Part shown: positions 8,230 to 15,000 of the stretch, one piece after another
How positions within the stretch are numbered: position 1 is the stretch's first letter
How the letters are laid out: every line of letters begins with the position of its first letter
Assembly (NCBI RefSeq): GCF_964340395.1
Contig: NC_135570.1
Coordinates: 10,687,822-10,702,821 of the forward strand
DNA: 15,000 nt
Direction of reading: 5' to 3'
DNA from: Glandiceps talaboti
Taxonomy: Eukaryota; Hemichordata; Enteropneusta; Spengelidae
The notes under the pieces: model-generated
What the model was told of the DNA's origin: nothing
Database searches by the model: none
What the model saw: only the letters and a program-made list of their open reading frames with translations
Program-made: the position numbers and the translations under genes

Positions 8230-8640
8230 TTTCATCATGGTAACCTACAAATATGAGCATTTTCCCGATGTAACTTAATACAACTATTGTACATACATTG
8301 CCATGGTAACAACTACATCTAAATATATCTTTTTTATCATGGTGACCAAGTAGAACCACATATACATTACCATAGTAACAGAATATGAACACAAATACGT
8401 AGTTTTATGGATACAGCACAATATTCATACTTCACCATGGTAACCAAAGACAACCAAATACACATGTACATTACCATACAAACAAACAAACAATACAGAC
8501 ATAAATACATGATGTCATGGTTACTGAAAATTAAACCAAATATTGGAATTTTCCATACTACCAAAATATAACCCATGATCATATTTTATAACATGGACAG
8601 TACAACTAAGCAAGTACCAATTACCATGGTAACATAAGAA
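8230..8640. repeat. Degenerate 36-bp array with conserved CCATGGTAAC core
   Basis: CATGGTAAC-like cores fall at 8236, about 8267, 8302, 8338, 8371, 8406, 8436, 8475, 8516, 8554, 8592 and 8625, so most steps are 30 to 41 bp. The 8-12 bp core stays recognisable (often palindromic TTACCATGGTAA) while the AT-rich filler has diverged, except for a recurrent ACAAATAC/TACAT. The period is close to a multiple of three, which produces minus-strand frames with a 12-residue YHGNV-like rhythm; I treat those as artefacts. Cores at 8297-8310, 8436-8444 and 8620-8633 have a perfect right-hand RFX half site GGTAAC. Confidence 0.8.
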
Positions 8641-8710
8641 TTATTAGCACTTCAATTGCTATTATATATGTATATATAATGCTATACAATTCAGTGATAC
8701 GGTTTACTGC

Positions 8711-8760
8711 ATAAACGCCTGCAATGGGAGATATCATAAATGCCTGCGATGGGAGATATC
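8711..8760 (+). repeat. 25-bp tandem duplication
   Basis: ATAAACGCCTGCAATGGGAG plus ATATC at 8711-8735 is followed immediately by the same 25 bp with two substitutions (ATAAATGCCTGCGATGGGAG plus ATATC) at 8736-8760. Confidence 0.95.
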
Positions 8761-8855
8761 ATTTATTAAGAAATAAACAGACACACACAGTATGAATTTC
8801 TGATGGTGAAAATTCATAATTCATTTCCAGAACCTCCCGAAGGGATCGCTGATGT
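8759..8855 (-). CDS. Candidate exon, strand ambiguous
   Basis: On the minus strand, a good acceptor (TCTCGTCTTTCAATTACAG ending at 8856) opens a frame of 31 codons to a TGA at 8761-8759, including LREVLEMNYEFSPSEIHTVC. The + strand of the same island also has an acceptor (CATTTCCAG ending 8830) and an open frame to TGA 8894-8896, with LPKGSLMSVIERRDLDISLL. The island is clearly less AT-rich than its flanks. A hairpin (GCTGATGTCT 8848-8857 with AGACATCAGC 8878-8887) overlaps it and could be the true cause of its unusual composition. I recognise neither peptide. Confidence 0.15.
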
Positions 8856-8948
8856 CTGTAATTGAAAGACGAGATTTAGACATCAGCCTACTGTGAGGCG
8901 AAATATACAGACTAAATGACAACAATACATCAAATCATTTCTACACTA

Positions 8949-8961
8949 TGACCTTTGACCT
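8949..8961 (-). promoter_or_regulatory. Perfect DR1 nuclear-receptor element
   Basis: TGACCTTTGACCT is the exact reverse complement of AGGTCA-A-AGGTCA, a direct repeat with 1-bp spacing. DR1 sites are bound by HNF4, COUP-TF and RXR heterodimers in animals. No promoter is visible nearby, so it could be an intronic or distal element or a chance 13-mer. Confidence 0.4.
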
Positions 8962-9010
8962 TATCACTGACAAGTAAATTAGAAAATTTGATTTGACATA
9001 TGGAGAGATA

Positions 9011-9090
9011 CAGTCGAACTTTGCAACCCCTCGGGTAAATCACTTTCATACAGCGAGGCTAATTGTACAAGATTCAAAATTGGTCGACTG
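9011..9090. mobile_element. 80-bp MITE with TA target duplication
   Basis: Ends CAGTCGA (9011-9017) and TCGACTG (9084-9090) are perfect inverted repeats, and both are flanked directly by TA (9009-9010 and 9091-9092), the target used by Tc1/mariner/pogo transposases. Inside, CCTCG (9029-9033 region) and CGAGG (9054-9058) form another inverted pair. The CAGTCGA end resembles pogo/Tigger-type termini, which is recalled family knowledge rather than a search result. There is no coding capacity. Confidence 0.55.
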
Positions 9091-9092
9091 TA

Positions 9093-9512
9093 ATACGAAT
9101 TTTAATCAAATTATTCAAATTCTACTCTCTCTTTTTCTACTTTTACATCACTGAAAAAGACAAGAGAAAAATGGAGCAAAAACACTGCTTTTTTCATAAT
9201 TTTCATCTAAATTGACAACCTGCACTATTTTCTGAACAATGAACAACTAGTTCTCAACAAGCTGAATTGAATATTCTTGTACGAAGCAAAAAAATAATGT
9301 TGTTACTACAAAGGTTCTGAAATTTTAGTTTTTTGTCTTCTTGTCTGGTTTTTTTTTTTAACTTTTTCAAGAACAATAAACATTTATGGAAAAAATTAAA
9401 CACAATTCAGCAGTTGTCAGTATAGAATTTGTCATTCTGATGAGCATCATCGACCAAGACAGATCGACAGCTCAACGTTAAAAATTTTGAACTGGTTGTG
9501 TTATAACCTTTG
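9093..9512. other. AT-rich DNA, no feature identified
   Basis: A pyrimidine-rich stretch lies at 9121-9146. Around 9420-9505 two overlapping + frames are open at once, which shows how easily less AT-rich DNA looks coding here; I call neither. Confidence 0.45.
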
Positions 9513-9519
9513 TAAATCA

Positions 9520-9893
9520 TAATAATAACAATAATAATAATGTTGGTTTTATATAGCGCTTTCTCACTCTGTACTCAAAACGCTTTACAATTATTACCCC
9601 TTGACACAGATCTATAGTGACACAACGGCCGTTTTATACTTCCTCAACTCCCTGGGGAGCATACAATCCATTGCAGCCTCAATAAGCACACAGGATTAAA
9701 TCATTCACATTGCAATCACTATCCTACCAGGTCCCCAATTATACGGCTGGGTTGACTGAGGCACAATTGTGGTTCAAATCTTGCCCAATTGAGGACATTA
9801 GCCATTCAGAAACAAACAGCAGCAATGGCGCTCAAATCTGCAACCTGCAGATTCCTAGCCAACCACTCTAACCATTTGCCTATCACGACTCCA
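9520..9893 (-). mobile_element. Complete tRNA-derived SINE
   Basis: Read on the minus strand the element starts at 9893 with a tRNA-like head: GATAGGCAAATGGTTAG (A-box region, about 9869-9885) and GGTTGCAGATTTGAGCG (degenerate B-box region, about 9829-9845). It ends with GTAAAGCGTTTTGAGTAC and AAAGCGCTATATAAA, then an (ATT)n tail reaching 9520. TAAATCA flanks both sides exactly (9513-9519 and 9894-9900), a 7-bp target-site duplication typical of LINE-mobilised insertion. The GCGCTATATAAA-type 3' end is widespread in SINE-like repeats of marine invertebrates and some fishes; a link to the Nin-DC SINE group is possible but not checked. The degenerate B box suggests it is no longer transcribed. 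Confidence 0.85.
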
Positions 9894-9900
9894 TAAATCA

Positions 9901-10435
9901 CTGAATTTTCTTGTACTGGGTAAAAACACCTACTTACTTTCACCTTTTTTCTTCAAAAAGAAGTCTTACATCTTTTGCATGACTACATTTATGTAAAACA
10001 TGATTTTTTAGCTAAAAGTTATTGAACACATTTGGTGTGACCAGACTCTATTAAACCCAAGAACAAATCAACCATTATAAATTCATAGCTGACAAAAACA
10101 CTATAGCATGAAACAAAATAATAATTGTTAACATTTTACAATTTTCCAGGTAGTTATTATATTAATAACTCACTTTGTAGTTGTCATATTTACAGCTAAA
10201 TATATGAATGTAAGAACTAAAAATAACGCAAAGTCGCTTCATACTCGTAACTCATAATGATTTACTAACAGCCATAACTGAAATTTATTATTAAAATAGA
10301 TCACTTGAAAACTCATTTTTCTAATTTAAACATTCATTTTACGGATGTAATTCAAACTACGACTGTACTTTTATAAAAAGAACAGCACACAGTTTCTGAC
10401 TTAATAACATTTCATTAAAATAGTTTTTTACCCAG
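9901..10435. other. AT-rich DNA, no gene
   Basis: Nothing recognisable except the end of a pyrimidine tract (10422-10435) that forms an acceptor-like TTTTTTACCCAG just before a 29-bp segment ending in a donor (see findings). Confidence 0.5.
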
Positions 10436-10439
10436 TGGT

Positions 10440-10847
10440 ATCTGCTACATAACACAAATGCAAGGTAAGTTAGCACCCTTGTCTAACCTAACCTAACCTA
10501 CACAAGTTCAAATATACTGTAAGCCAATATACTTCTTCCTCCGCTACAACCCCATCTGCACAAGTTCAAGTTCTGGTATGTGTAATCTATATGCTATCCT
10601 AGAAATGCATCCAGTGTAAGCTAAACTCAATGCAAGTTCAAAGTTTTTGGCCAAAACTAGCACCCAAAAAGTTTTAGTAACACTGAAAAACTTTAGCTGT
10701 ACTTTTTGACCAAGACACCCTACCCACACCCTCACGTCTTTGCTCAAGTTGAACAATACACACATCAATAGAGACCATCACAAATATATTCAACGTCACT
10801 ATATAACAGATACATTCACAACACAGGTAGAGAAACAGTTCAAACTT
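10440..10847. other. Non-coding DNA with a CAAGTTCAA-spaced weak repeat
   Basis: CAAGTTCAA occurs near 10503, 10561 and 10631, about 60 to 70 bp apart, with GTGTAA/CTGTAAGC nearby each time, hinting at a very old tandem repeat. (CTAAC)n at 10483-10499 is only about 3.5 units long. Confidence 0.4.
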
Positions 10848-11600
10848 TATCTTGTAAGTACACTATTTACATGTTCACAACACTATTTGACTTGGTTGTT
10901 ATTCAATGACAAATCAGTTGGTTTACAATTCTAAGTCAGTATATCTGTATTGAATGTCCATACATGTGTGTTGACATGACACCACTGTGACTTGGTAAAC
11001 TTTAATGACAATTCTAAGTCAGTGTATGTATTGAATGTCCATACATGTGTATTGACATGACAACACTGTGACTTGGTAAAATTCAATGACAATTCTAAGT
11101 CAGTATACGTATTCAAGTCCATACATGTGTGTTGACATGACACCACTGTGACTTGGTAAAATTTAATGACAATTCTAAGTCAGTGTATGTATTGAAGTCC
11201 ATACATGTGTGTTGACATGACAACACTATTTGACTTGGTAAAATTCAATGACAATTCAAAGTCAGTGTAGTATTCAAGTCCACAGTACTTTTGTGTTGAT
11301 AACACTATTTGACTTGGTTAAATTCTAGTACAATTCAAAGTCTGTGTATGTATTGAATGTCCATACATGTGTGTTGACATGACAACACTGTGACTTGGTA
11401 AATTTTAATGACAATTCTAAGTCAGTATACGTATTCAAGTCCACAGTACTTGAGGGTTGATTGATAACACTCTTTGACTTGGTTAAATTCAATGACAATT
11501 CAAAGTCAGTGTAGGTATCGAAGTCCATGTATAAGTACTTGTGTGTTGACAACGAACACTATTTGACTTGAATAAAGTGTACACATTGAAGTCTACCAAT
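10848..11600 (+). repeat. 81-bp satellite, eight clear units with decayed flanks
   Basis: The anchor AAGTCAGT begins at 10933, 11016, 11097, 11177, 11259, 11338, 11419 and 11503, with steps of 79 to 84 bp. The unit reads roughly GACAATTCTAAGTCAGTGTA, then TGTATTGAATGTCCATACAT, then GTGTGTTGACATGACAACAC, then TGTGACTTGGTAAAATTTAA. Two subtypes alternate at one site (CACTGTGACTTGG versus CACTATTTGACTTGG) and at another (ATTCTAAGTC versus ATTCAAAGTC). Partial units extend to about 10848 and 11600. Because 81 is divisible by three, minus-strand frames with a 27-residue repeat appear; the variable unit lengths break them. Confidence 0.95.
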
Positions 11601-12337
11601 CTAACACTTTCCAGTCTTTAAGAAAAGCACTAACAATGAAGAAACAGTCTATTGTTTATCTAGCTTTGAAGACTGGCTTTACCAAGTAGTCAACAAAACA
11701 CGGCTTTACTCTAGTACAACACACTAAATGTTATTCTGTACACATGCTTAGCATTCATACAGCATAGTTTATAGTTATACTCTGTGTCTACTTAATTCTG
11801 GTCGGCACTTTCACTATTCTGCATACCCTAGCTTGGTCTGCATGTCAATAGGCTAGGCAAGACTTTTTCAAACCCTGGAAGGAACACCCAACTCTTTGGA
11901 AAAAACACAAGATGTGGACCACTTAACTTTTGCTTTTTACTGTAAATTCCAAAGTACTTTTCCTAAAGGGCAAAACTAAATGTAGGTGAGGGTAAATGTC
12001 TGAGACTGTTTAAAGAAGGGCAGAGGTCATCTTGTGCCATAGTAAAATTACAGAATGATTGTTTTGTATTAAGGCCATTGAGTTCGCATGTTGTGAGGAT
12101 AAAAAACAAAATTAATTATTCACCAAAAAAAAACCTTTCTTGAAGATTAATATTAGTTCATTATAATGATTCCAAAATCTCATTTTGGTGTCATTTGTTC
12201 AGTAAATCTATTTCTTGTTTCATATCATCTATTTAATGATGTCACACATATCTCATTTTGTCACTTGATTTCTCAGCCAAACATGATCATTTTTTGTAAT
12301 ATAATTTGTACATTATTTTATCGTCAATGTTATTGTT
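11601..12337. other. Non-coding DNA, nothing firm
   Basis: A small inverted pair CCAGTCTT (11611-11618) and AAGACTGG (11669-11676) flanks 50 bp. ATTAAA on the minus strand at 12232-12237 could serve as a polyadenylation signal for a minus-strand gene ending at 12610. I see no credible exon. Confidence 0.4.
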
Positions 12338-12385
12338 GGAGGGAGGGGGGAGGAAAGAAGGAAAGAGAAGGAAGAGAGAAAAAAA
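12338..12385 (+). repeat. 48-bp uninterrupted polypurine tract
   Basis: Every base from GGAGGGAGGGGGGAGGAAAG through the closing run of A is a purine. Such tracts can adopt triplex (H-DNA) structure when mirror-symmetric; this one is only loosely symmetric. Confidence 0.8.
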
Positions 12386-12447
12386 TGCAACAAATCGTCA
12401 TCCATATGGCTACTTTAGGTAAAACTATGTAATACGCCTTTCCAAAA

Positions 12448-12461
12448 GTTGCCATGGTGAC
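12448..12461. promoter_or_regulatory. X-box-like palindrome GTTGCCATGGTGAC
   Basis: Perfect left RFX half site, one mismatch in the right half. It lies just beyond the stop of the candidate minus-strand exon at 12610, so it is not in a promoter position for that gene. Confidence 0.3.
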
Positions 12462-12609
12462 ACTCTACTTCCTGTCTGTGTTAAACTTGGGGGTATACAT
12501 AGTATAGGTTACTCAGTTAATCATAGAGCACTGGAACTTTCCTCAATGTCTGAGCAATATGAAAAACATCCCTGATTTACACTTCTACAGAATACAAGGA
12601 ACAAAGCTC

Positions 12610-12727
12610 TTAAGAAATGGTACTACGAGGTGGTGATACCCCCAATTTGAATGAGGGCACTGTATTCTCAATTTCCTGTTTGCGGTCTTCTTCTTTAGAA
12701 GTACAGCCCTCAGAAATGAGTAAAATA
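12610..12727 (-). CDS. Candidate terminal exon, unknown protein
   Basis: On the minus strand an acceptor TATAGGCCCTTCCAG ends at 12728. The next frame (phase 2, first base completes a codon) is open for 38 codons to TAA at 12612-12610. The start is hydrophobic (ILLISEG) and the rest strongly charged, including SKEEDRKQEIENTVPSFKLG, then a Ser/Pro-rich end; this looks like a cytoplasmic or disordered C-terminal tail. Its phase fits the donor of the candidate exon at 13248-13350, which would leave a 520-bp intron. A rival reading exists on +: a pyrimidine tract ending TTCTTCTTTAG at 12697 followed by a short frame. No family is recognised. Confidence 0.27.
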
Positions 12728-12739
12728 CTGGAAGGGCCT

Positions 12740-13247
12740 ATAAGGATGTATTGAGCTAGAAGATGTACGTTAAATAATTATGCTGACCAAAAAAAGTACA
12801 CTGACACTGTAACTCCTGCATGATTATTAAGGATAAAATAAATTTAAAACACTTTGTGGTTTCTATTCCAATTGAAAAATGCCAAACTTTAGTATTTACT
12901 GTCACTCAAACATCTTAACACAATTTCCTTTCTGAAACTACAATCAAATTTTTGTTTACATGTCAATACTGTATAAAAATTCACAATAAATTACTGCTTT
13001 GTATACTTACAAAACTGACAAGAATTTTCACCGATTAGCCTACGATAGACTTTGTCACCTTCGACAATATATCCTGAATGTCTGATGAAAATTGAATTTT
13101 GGAAATTTTAGGATATTCTATGAAGTACTGGAATTTCCTTCTCAATTATACAAACAAACATTACAAAGAACACGACATTGTTGTACATACTACAGTTGTT
13201 GGTTACACATGGATGCAGTGACAGAAATTTGATAAGCAAACTCATAC
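12740..13247 (-). other. Candidate intron or intergenic DNA
   Basis: If the two flanking minus-strand exons are real this is their intron, starting GTATGAGT at 13247 and ending TTCCAG at 12728. Otherwise nothing is visible in it. Confidence 0.2.
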
Positions 13248-13350
13248 CTATAAACTATAGGGACGGTCCCTGTATTTCCCAAATCACTAATGTTACAAAT
13301 AACCCACTGCAGGTTCAGGGGAAGTCCTCCACTTGACAGTAACTTTGATA
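13248..13350 (-). CDS. Candidate internal exon, unknown protein
   Basis: On the minus strand a long pyrimidine-rich acceptor ending TTGTTCTTAG (AG at 13352-13351) and a strong donor TATAG|GTATGAGT (GT at 13247-13246) bound 103 bp with one open frame. It includes LPLNLQWVICNISDLGNTGT. The exon would enter in phase 1 and leave in phase 2, matching the acceptor phase of the exon at 12610-12727. The open frame runs further on both sides, so the borders rest on splice signals alone. A perfect palindrome GGGACGGTCCC (13260-13270) lies inside. I do not recognise the protein. Confidence 0.2.
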
Positions 13351-14087
13351 CTAAGAACAATACTTCAACAAACAAAGGGGAAGTTATGTTTTTTTGTACA
13401 TTAATTTCTGTGTTGGGAATTACTTCCAGCGATTTTTTGTTCCAAACATGTACATAAAGACACACCACATGATTCTACAGAAATCCATTCACATTAGGGA
13501 TTATATGTGATACACTATGGCTATCTTGAAAGCTTGTTATGAAATTGTCAAGCTTTTCTCAAGAATAGAAACGTCCCTGTCAATCTAAACTCTACCCATG
13601 AGTCAGCCAAGCCTGGCAACACATAGCAACAATGGGTTTCCTGTGATTAATCTTTCCTAACTGTTTGCAGTCATTATTCCAAGAATACCAATAAAAGGGG
13701 AACATTAGATTGATGGGTGTTGGGTTCACTAAGAATTACAATAACCTCCTCTGAATTCCATGTTTTGAAAAAGTGCCAAAAATAGATATTGACGTCTTCC
13801 TCTTCTCATCTGTTTCATTCAACAAATACATGTAATGCAGTGTTATGAATCTAACATTGCTTTCTCACTACAATGATACAATATCACAAAGGAGTGAGGA
13901 AAGACAAATTTATACACAGTGGAAAAAACAGAAAGTATAAAAAAAGGATGTTGACATCAATTTTATGGCCCATTTTGCATTACTTTATAGGGTACTAGTT
14001 CTTAAATCTGTGTTTCTTATCACCTTAAAGCGGTCTGTCAGTTCAAAATTTTTTTAAAGTAAAAAAATAGTTTTATGTATACATGTT
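13351..14087. other. Mostly non-coding, weak open segments
   Basis: A minus-strand frame from about 13730 to 13595 is open for some 46 codons after TTCTTAG, but it has no phase-matched donor to the exon at 13350. TGAGTCA at 13600-13606 is a perfect AP-1 site. The rest is AT-rich with no recognisable feature. Confidence 0.35.
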
Positions 14088-14145
14088 GATGATGATGATG
14101 ATTGTGATATGGTGGTGGTGGTGGTGGTGGTGGTGGTGGTGGTGG

Positions 14146-14177
<32 letters not shown>

Positions 14178-14240
14178 GGGAGGACGATGATGGTATGATG
14201 ATGATGATGGTGGTGGTGGTGGTGGTGGTGGGGATGATGA

Positions 14241-14273
<33 letters not shown>

Positions 14274-14325
14274 GGATGATGATGATGATGATGATGATGA
14301 TCGGATGATGATGATGATGGGGATA
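14088..14325 (+). repeat. Compound (GAT)n/(GGT)n microsatellite
   Basis: Alternating blocks of GAT and GGT triplets run for about 240 bp, with a few GGGGAT interruptions. Right after it, CATCATCACCACCATG (14334-14349) is complementary to the repeat and could fold back on it. Scattered GATGAT words continue to about 14430. A minus-strand frame of His/Ser/Pro runs is only the translation of this repeat. Confidence 0.97.
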
Positions 14326-14543
14326 TGACTGAACATCATCACCACCATGTTAATGGCAACCATGACAATGATGATGACCACATCATTGCTATGACAATGG
14401 TAACTATGATGATAACAATGATCATGATGACTTGCAATTGTTACTTATGATTACAAAATTATTTTGACAACATTTAAATGACTATTTTCCAAAAAAATTT
14501 AAATTGTCTTCAACAATTTATCCAACACATCCCAGAGTCCTAG
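14326..14543 (-). other. Possible 3' UTR of the right-edge gene
   Basis: It lies directly downstream of the proposed stop (minus strand). No canonical AATAAA is seen on the minus strand here; the AATAAT-like sequence near 14460 is a weak candidate. Confidence 0.2.
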
Positions 14544-14662
14544 CTATCTGACGCGATATACTGACTTGATAGAATCCACAATGATACAGTAGCTCTCTCC
14601 ATCCAGGGAAACCAAACAGTGGCAGTGACTTCTGTTCCCTATAATATTACAAATGTCCGTCA
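14544..14662 (-). CDS. Terminal exon of right-edge gene, unknown protein
   Basis: On the minus strand an acceptor GGCTCCCTCCAG (AG at 14664-14663) opens a frame that runs 38 full codons to TAG at 14546-14544. The exon starts with two bases completing a codon, which matches the phase-1 end of the exon at 14843-14987. The peptide includes CLVSLDGESYCIIVDSIKSV, whose alternating hydrophobic pattern suggests two beta strands joined by a D-G-E turn; it ends basic (YRVR). Caution: the + strand is also open across most of this segment, and an alternative acceptor TTATAG (at 14640-14639) keeps the same frame and phase. I do not recognise a family. Confidence 0.35.
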
Positions 14663-14842
14663 CTGGAGGGAGCCAAATCACAAGTAAAACGGTTTATACT
14701 GTTCATTATAACTGAAATCATAGACTTGTTGACGAGTTACTATGTTGCCTAGCAACTGGGTCAAAGTTCAAACGTATCTATGCAATTGCAAGAATGTATA
14801 GTAATCTTGCTTAGTTAATAAACCAATATAAGAAACCAATAC
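14663..14842 (-). other. Proposed 180-bp intron
   Basis: Begins GTATTG at 14842 and ends CCTCCAG at 14663; a donor 3 bp earlier (GTGGTA at 14845) would give the same phase. It is much more AT-rich than the exons on either side and carries stops in the exon frame (TAA 14813-14811). It contains the X-box at 14744-14756. Confidence 0.3.
14744..14756. promoter_or_regulatory. Perfect RFX X-box GTTGCCTAGCAAC
   Basis: GTTGCC-T-AGCAAC satisfies the RFX consensus GTNRCC(0-3N)RGYAAC in both halves with a 1-bp spacer and is a perfect inverted repeat of GTTGC. It is the best X-box in the window and, unlike the CCATGG type, is not part of a local array. It lies in the proposed last intron of the right-edge gene; alternatively it marks a promoter firing the other way. 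Confidence 0.5.
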
Positions 14843-14987
14843 CACCAAGGGGGTGACCTCTGACATGGGCTAACAATAGCAAGTCCTCGGCAAACGACAG
14901 AGCGGCAGCCTGTGAATTCTTGGCATATTTGTGGCAATGTCTGGACTGTCTGATATCTACTAAATCTACACCAAGGCTATGACTTCT
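14843..14987 (-). CDS. Internal exon of right-edge gene, unknown protein
   Basis: Minus strand: an acceptor TTTTGTTAAACAG ends at 14988, and the frame stays open for 48 codons to the proposed donor at 14843/14842 (and on to TAA at 14813 if unspliced). The frame is also open upstream to the window edge, so the exon could start further right. Composition is visibly richer in G and C than the surroundings and drops at the donor. The peptide contains SQAAALSFAEDLLLLAHVRG, a long amphipathic helix-like stretch, after a basic C-H-K-Y-A-K segment. The exon starts in phase 0 and ends in phase 1, compatible with the exon at 14544-14662. The beginning of the gene lies outside the window, and I cannot name the protein. 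Confidence 0.42.
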
Positions 14988-15000
14988 CTGTTTAACAAAA

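Noticed and set aside
8201-8582. Two minus-strand hydrophobic frames
   Set aside because: They follow the 36-bp CCATGGTAAC array and overlap each other; the 12-residue periodicity is repeat-derived.
9385-9480. Small ATG-initiated frame of 31 codons on +
   Set aside because: A second frame over the same bases is equally open and nothing else supports translation.
9829-9893. Functional tRNA gene on the minus strand
   Set aside because: A- and B-box-like sequences are degenerate, no cloverleaf closes, and the region is the head of the SINE.
10483-10499. Interstitial AACCT telomere-like repeat
   Set aside because: Only about 3.5 units; too short to distinguish from chance.
10931-11552. Minus-strand proteins with a 27-residue repeat
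   Set aside because: They arise from the 81-bp satellite; unit lengths that are not multiples of three break the frame, and no start, splice or stop context supports translation.
13081-13110. Hammerhead ribozyme-like CTGATGA with a following GAAA
   Set aside because: The spacing to GAAA is off by one, stem II is pure A/T, and stems I and III are not visible.
13190-13468. A full 92-residue minus-strand single-exon gene
   Set aside because: No recognisable domain over its whole length; strong acceptor and donor signals inside it argue that at most the 103-bp segment 13248-13350 is exonic.
14073-14381. Minus-strand frame of His, Ser and Pro runs
   Set aside because: It is the translation of the (GAT/GGT)n microsatellite and has no non-repetitive domain.

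Overview
This window looks like an intron-rich, AT-rich animal nuclear genome, most likely an aquatic invertebrate (a non-vertebrate deuterostome is my first guess; the phylum is not proven). The reasons are the lack of long open frames, short exon-like islands bounded by GT/AG splice signals, a tRNA-derived SINE with a GCGCTATATAAA-type 3' end, several satellite-like arrays, and palindromic TTACCATGGTAA / GTTGCC..GGYAAC motifs. There is no bacterial, phage or viral gene organisation, no tRNA, rRNA or CRISPR, and no gene I can name.

Layout. 1-170 is a CCAAT-containing tandem repeat. 585-1090 is a 506-bp imperfect foldback (MITE-like). 1230-1522 holds two weak exon-like open segments. 1740-3550 has scattered copies of a dispersed repeat plus plain AT-rich DNA. 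3790-4493 is a transposon-like unit with inverted ends that encloses eight 59-bp tandem units. 5130-5920 has small duplications, a CRE-like cluster and paired X-box-like palindromes. 6134-6320 is a 24-bp array rich in POU octamers. 6639-6725 is a candidate terminal exon on +. 6990-7410 is a decayed 65-87-bp array. 8230-8640 is a 36-bp array whose conserved core is CCATGGTAAC. 8711-8760 is a 25-bp duplication. 8759-8855 is an ambiguous exon-like island. 8949-8961 is a perfect DR1 motif. 9011-9090 is an 80-bp MITE with TA flanks. 9520-9893 is a complete SINE on the minus strand with a 7-bp target-site duplication. 10848-11600 is an 81-bp satellite. 12338-12385 is a polypurine tract. 14088-14325 is a (GAT/GGT)n microsatellite.

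Coding content is small and hard to see. The best case is the 3' end of a minus-strand gene entering from the right edge: exon 14843-14987 and terminal exon 14544-14662, separated by a 180-bp GT..AG intron with matching phase. That intron contains a perfect RFX-type X-box (14744-14756). A second minus-strand pair (13248-13350 and 12610-12727) is also phase-compatible but weaker. All exon calls come from reading frames and splice signals by eye; several AT-balanced stretches look open on both strands, so confidences are deliberately low.
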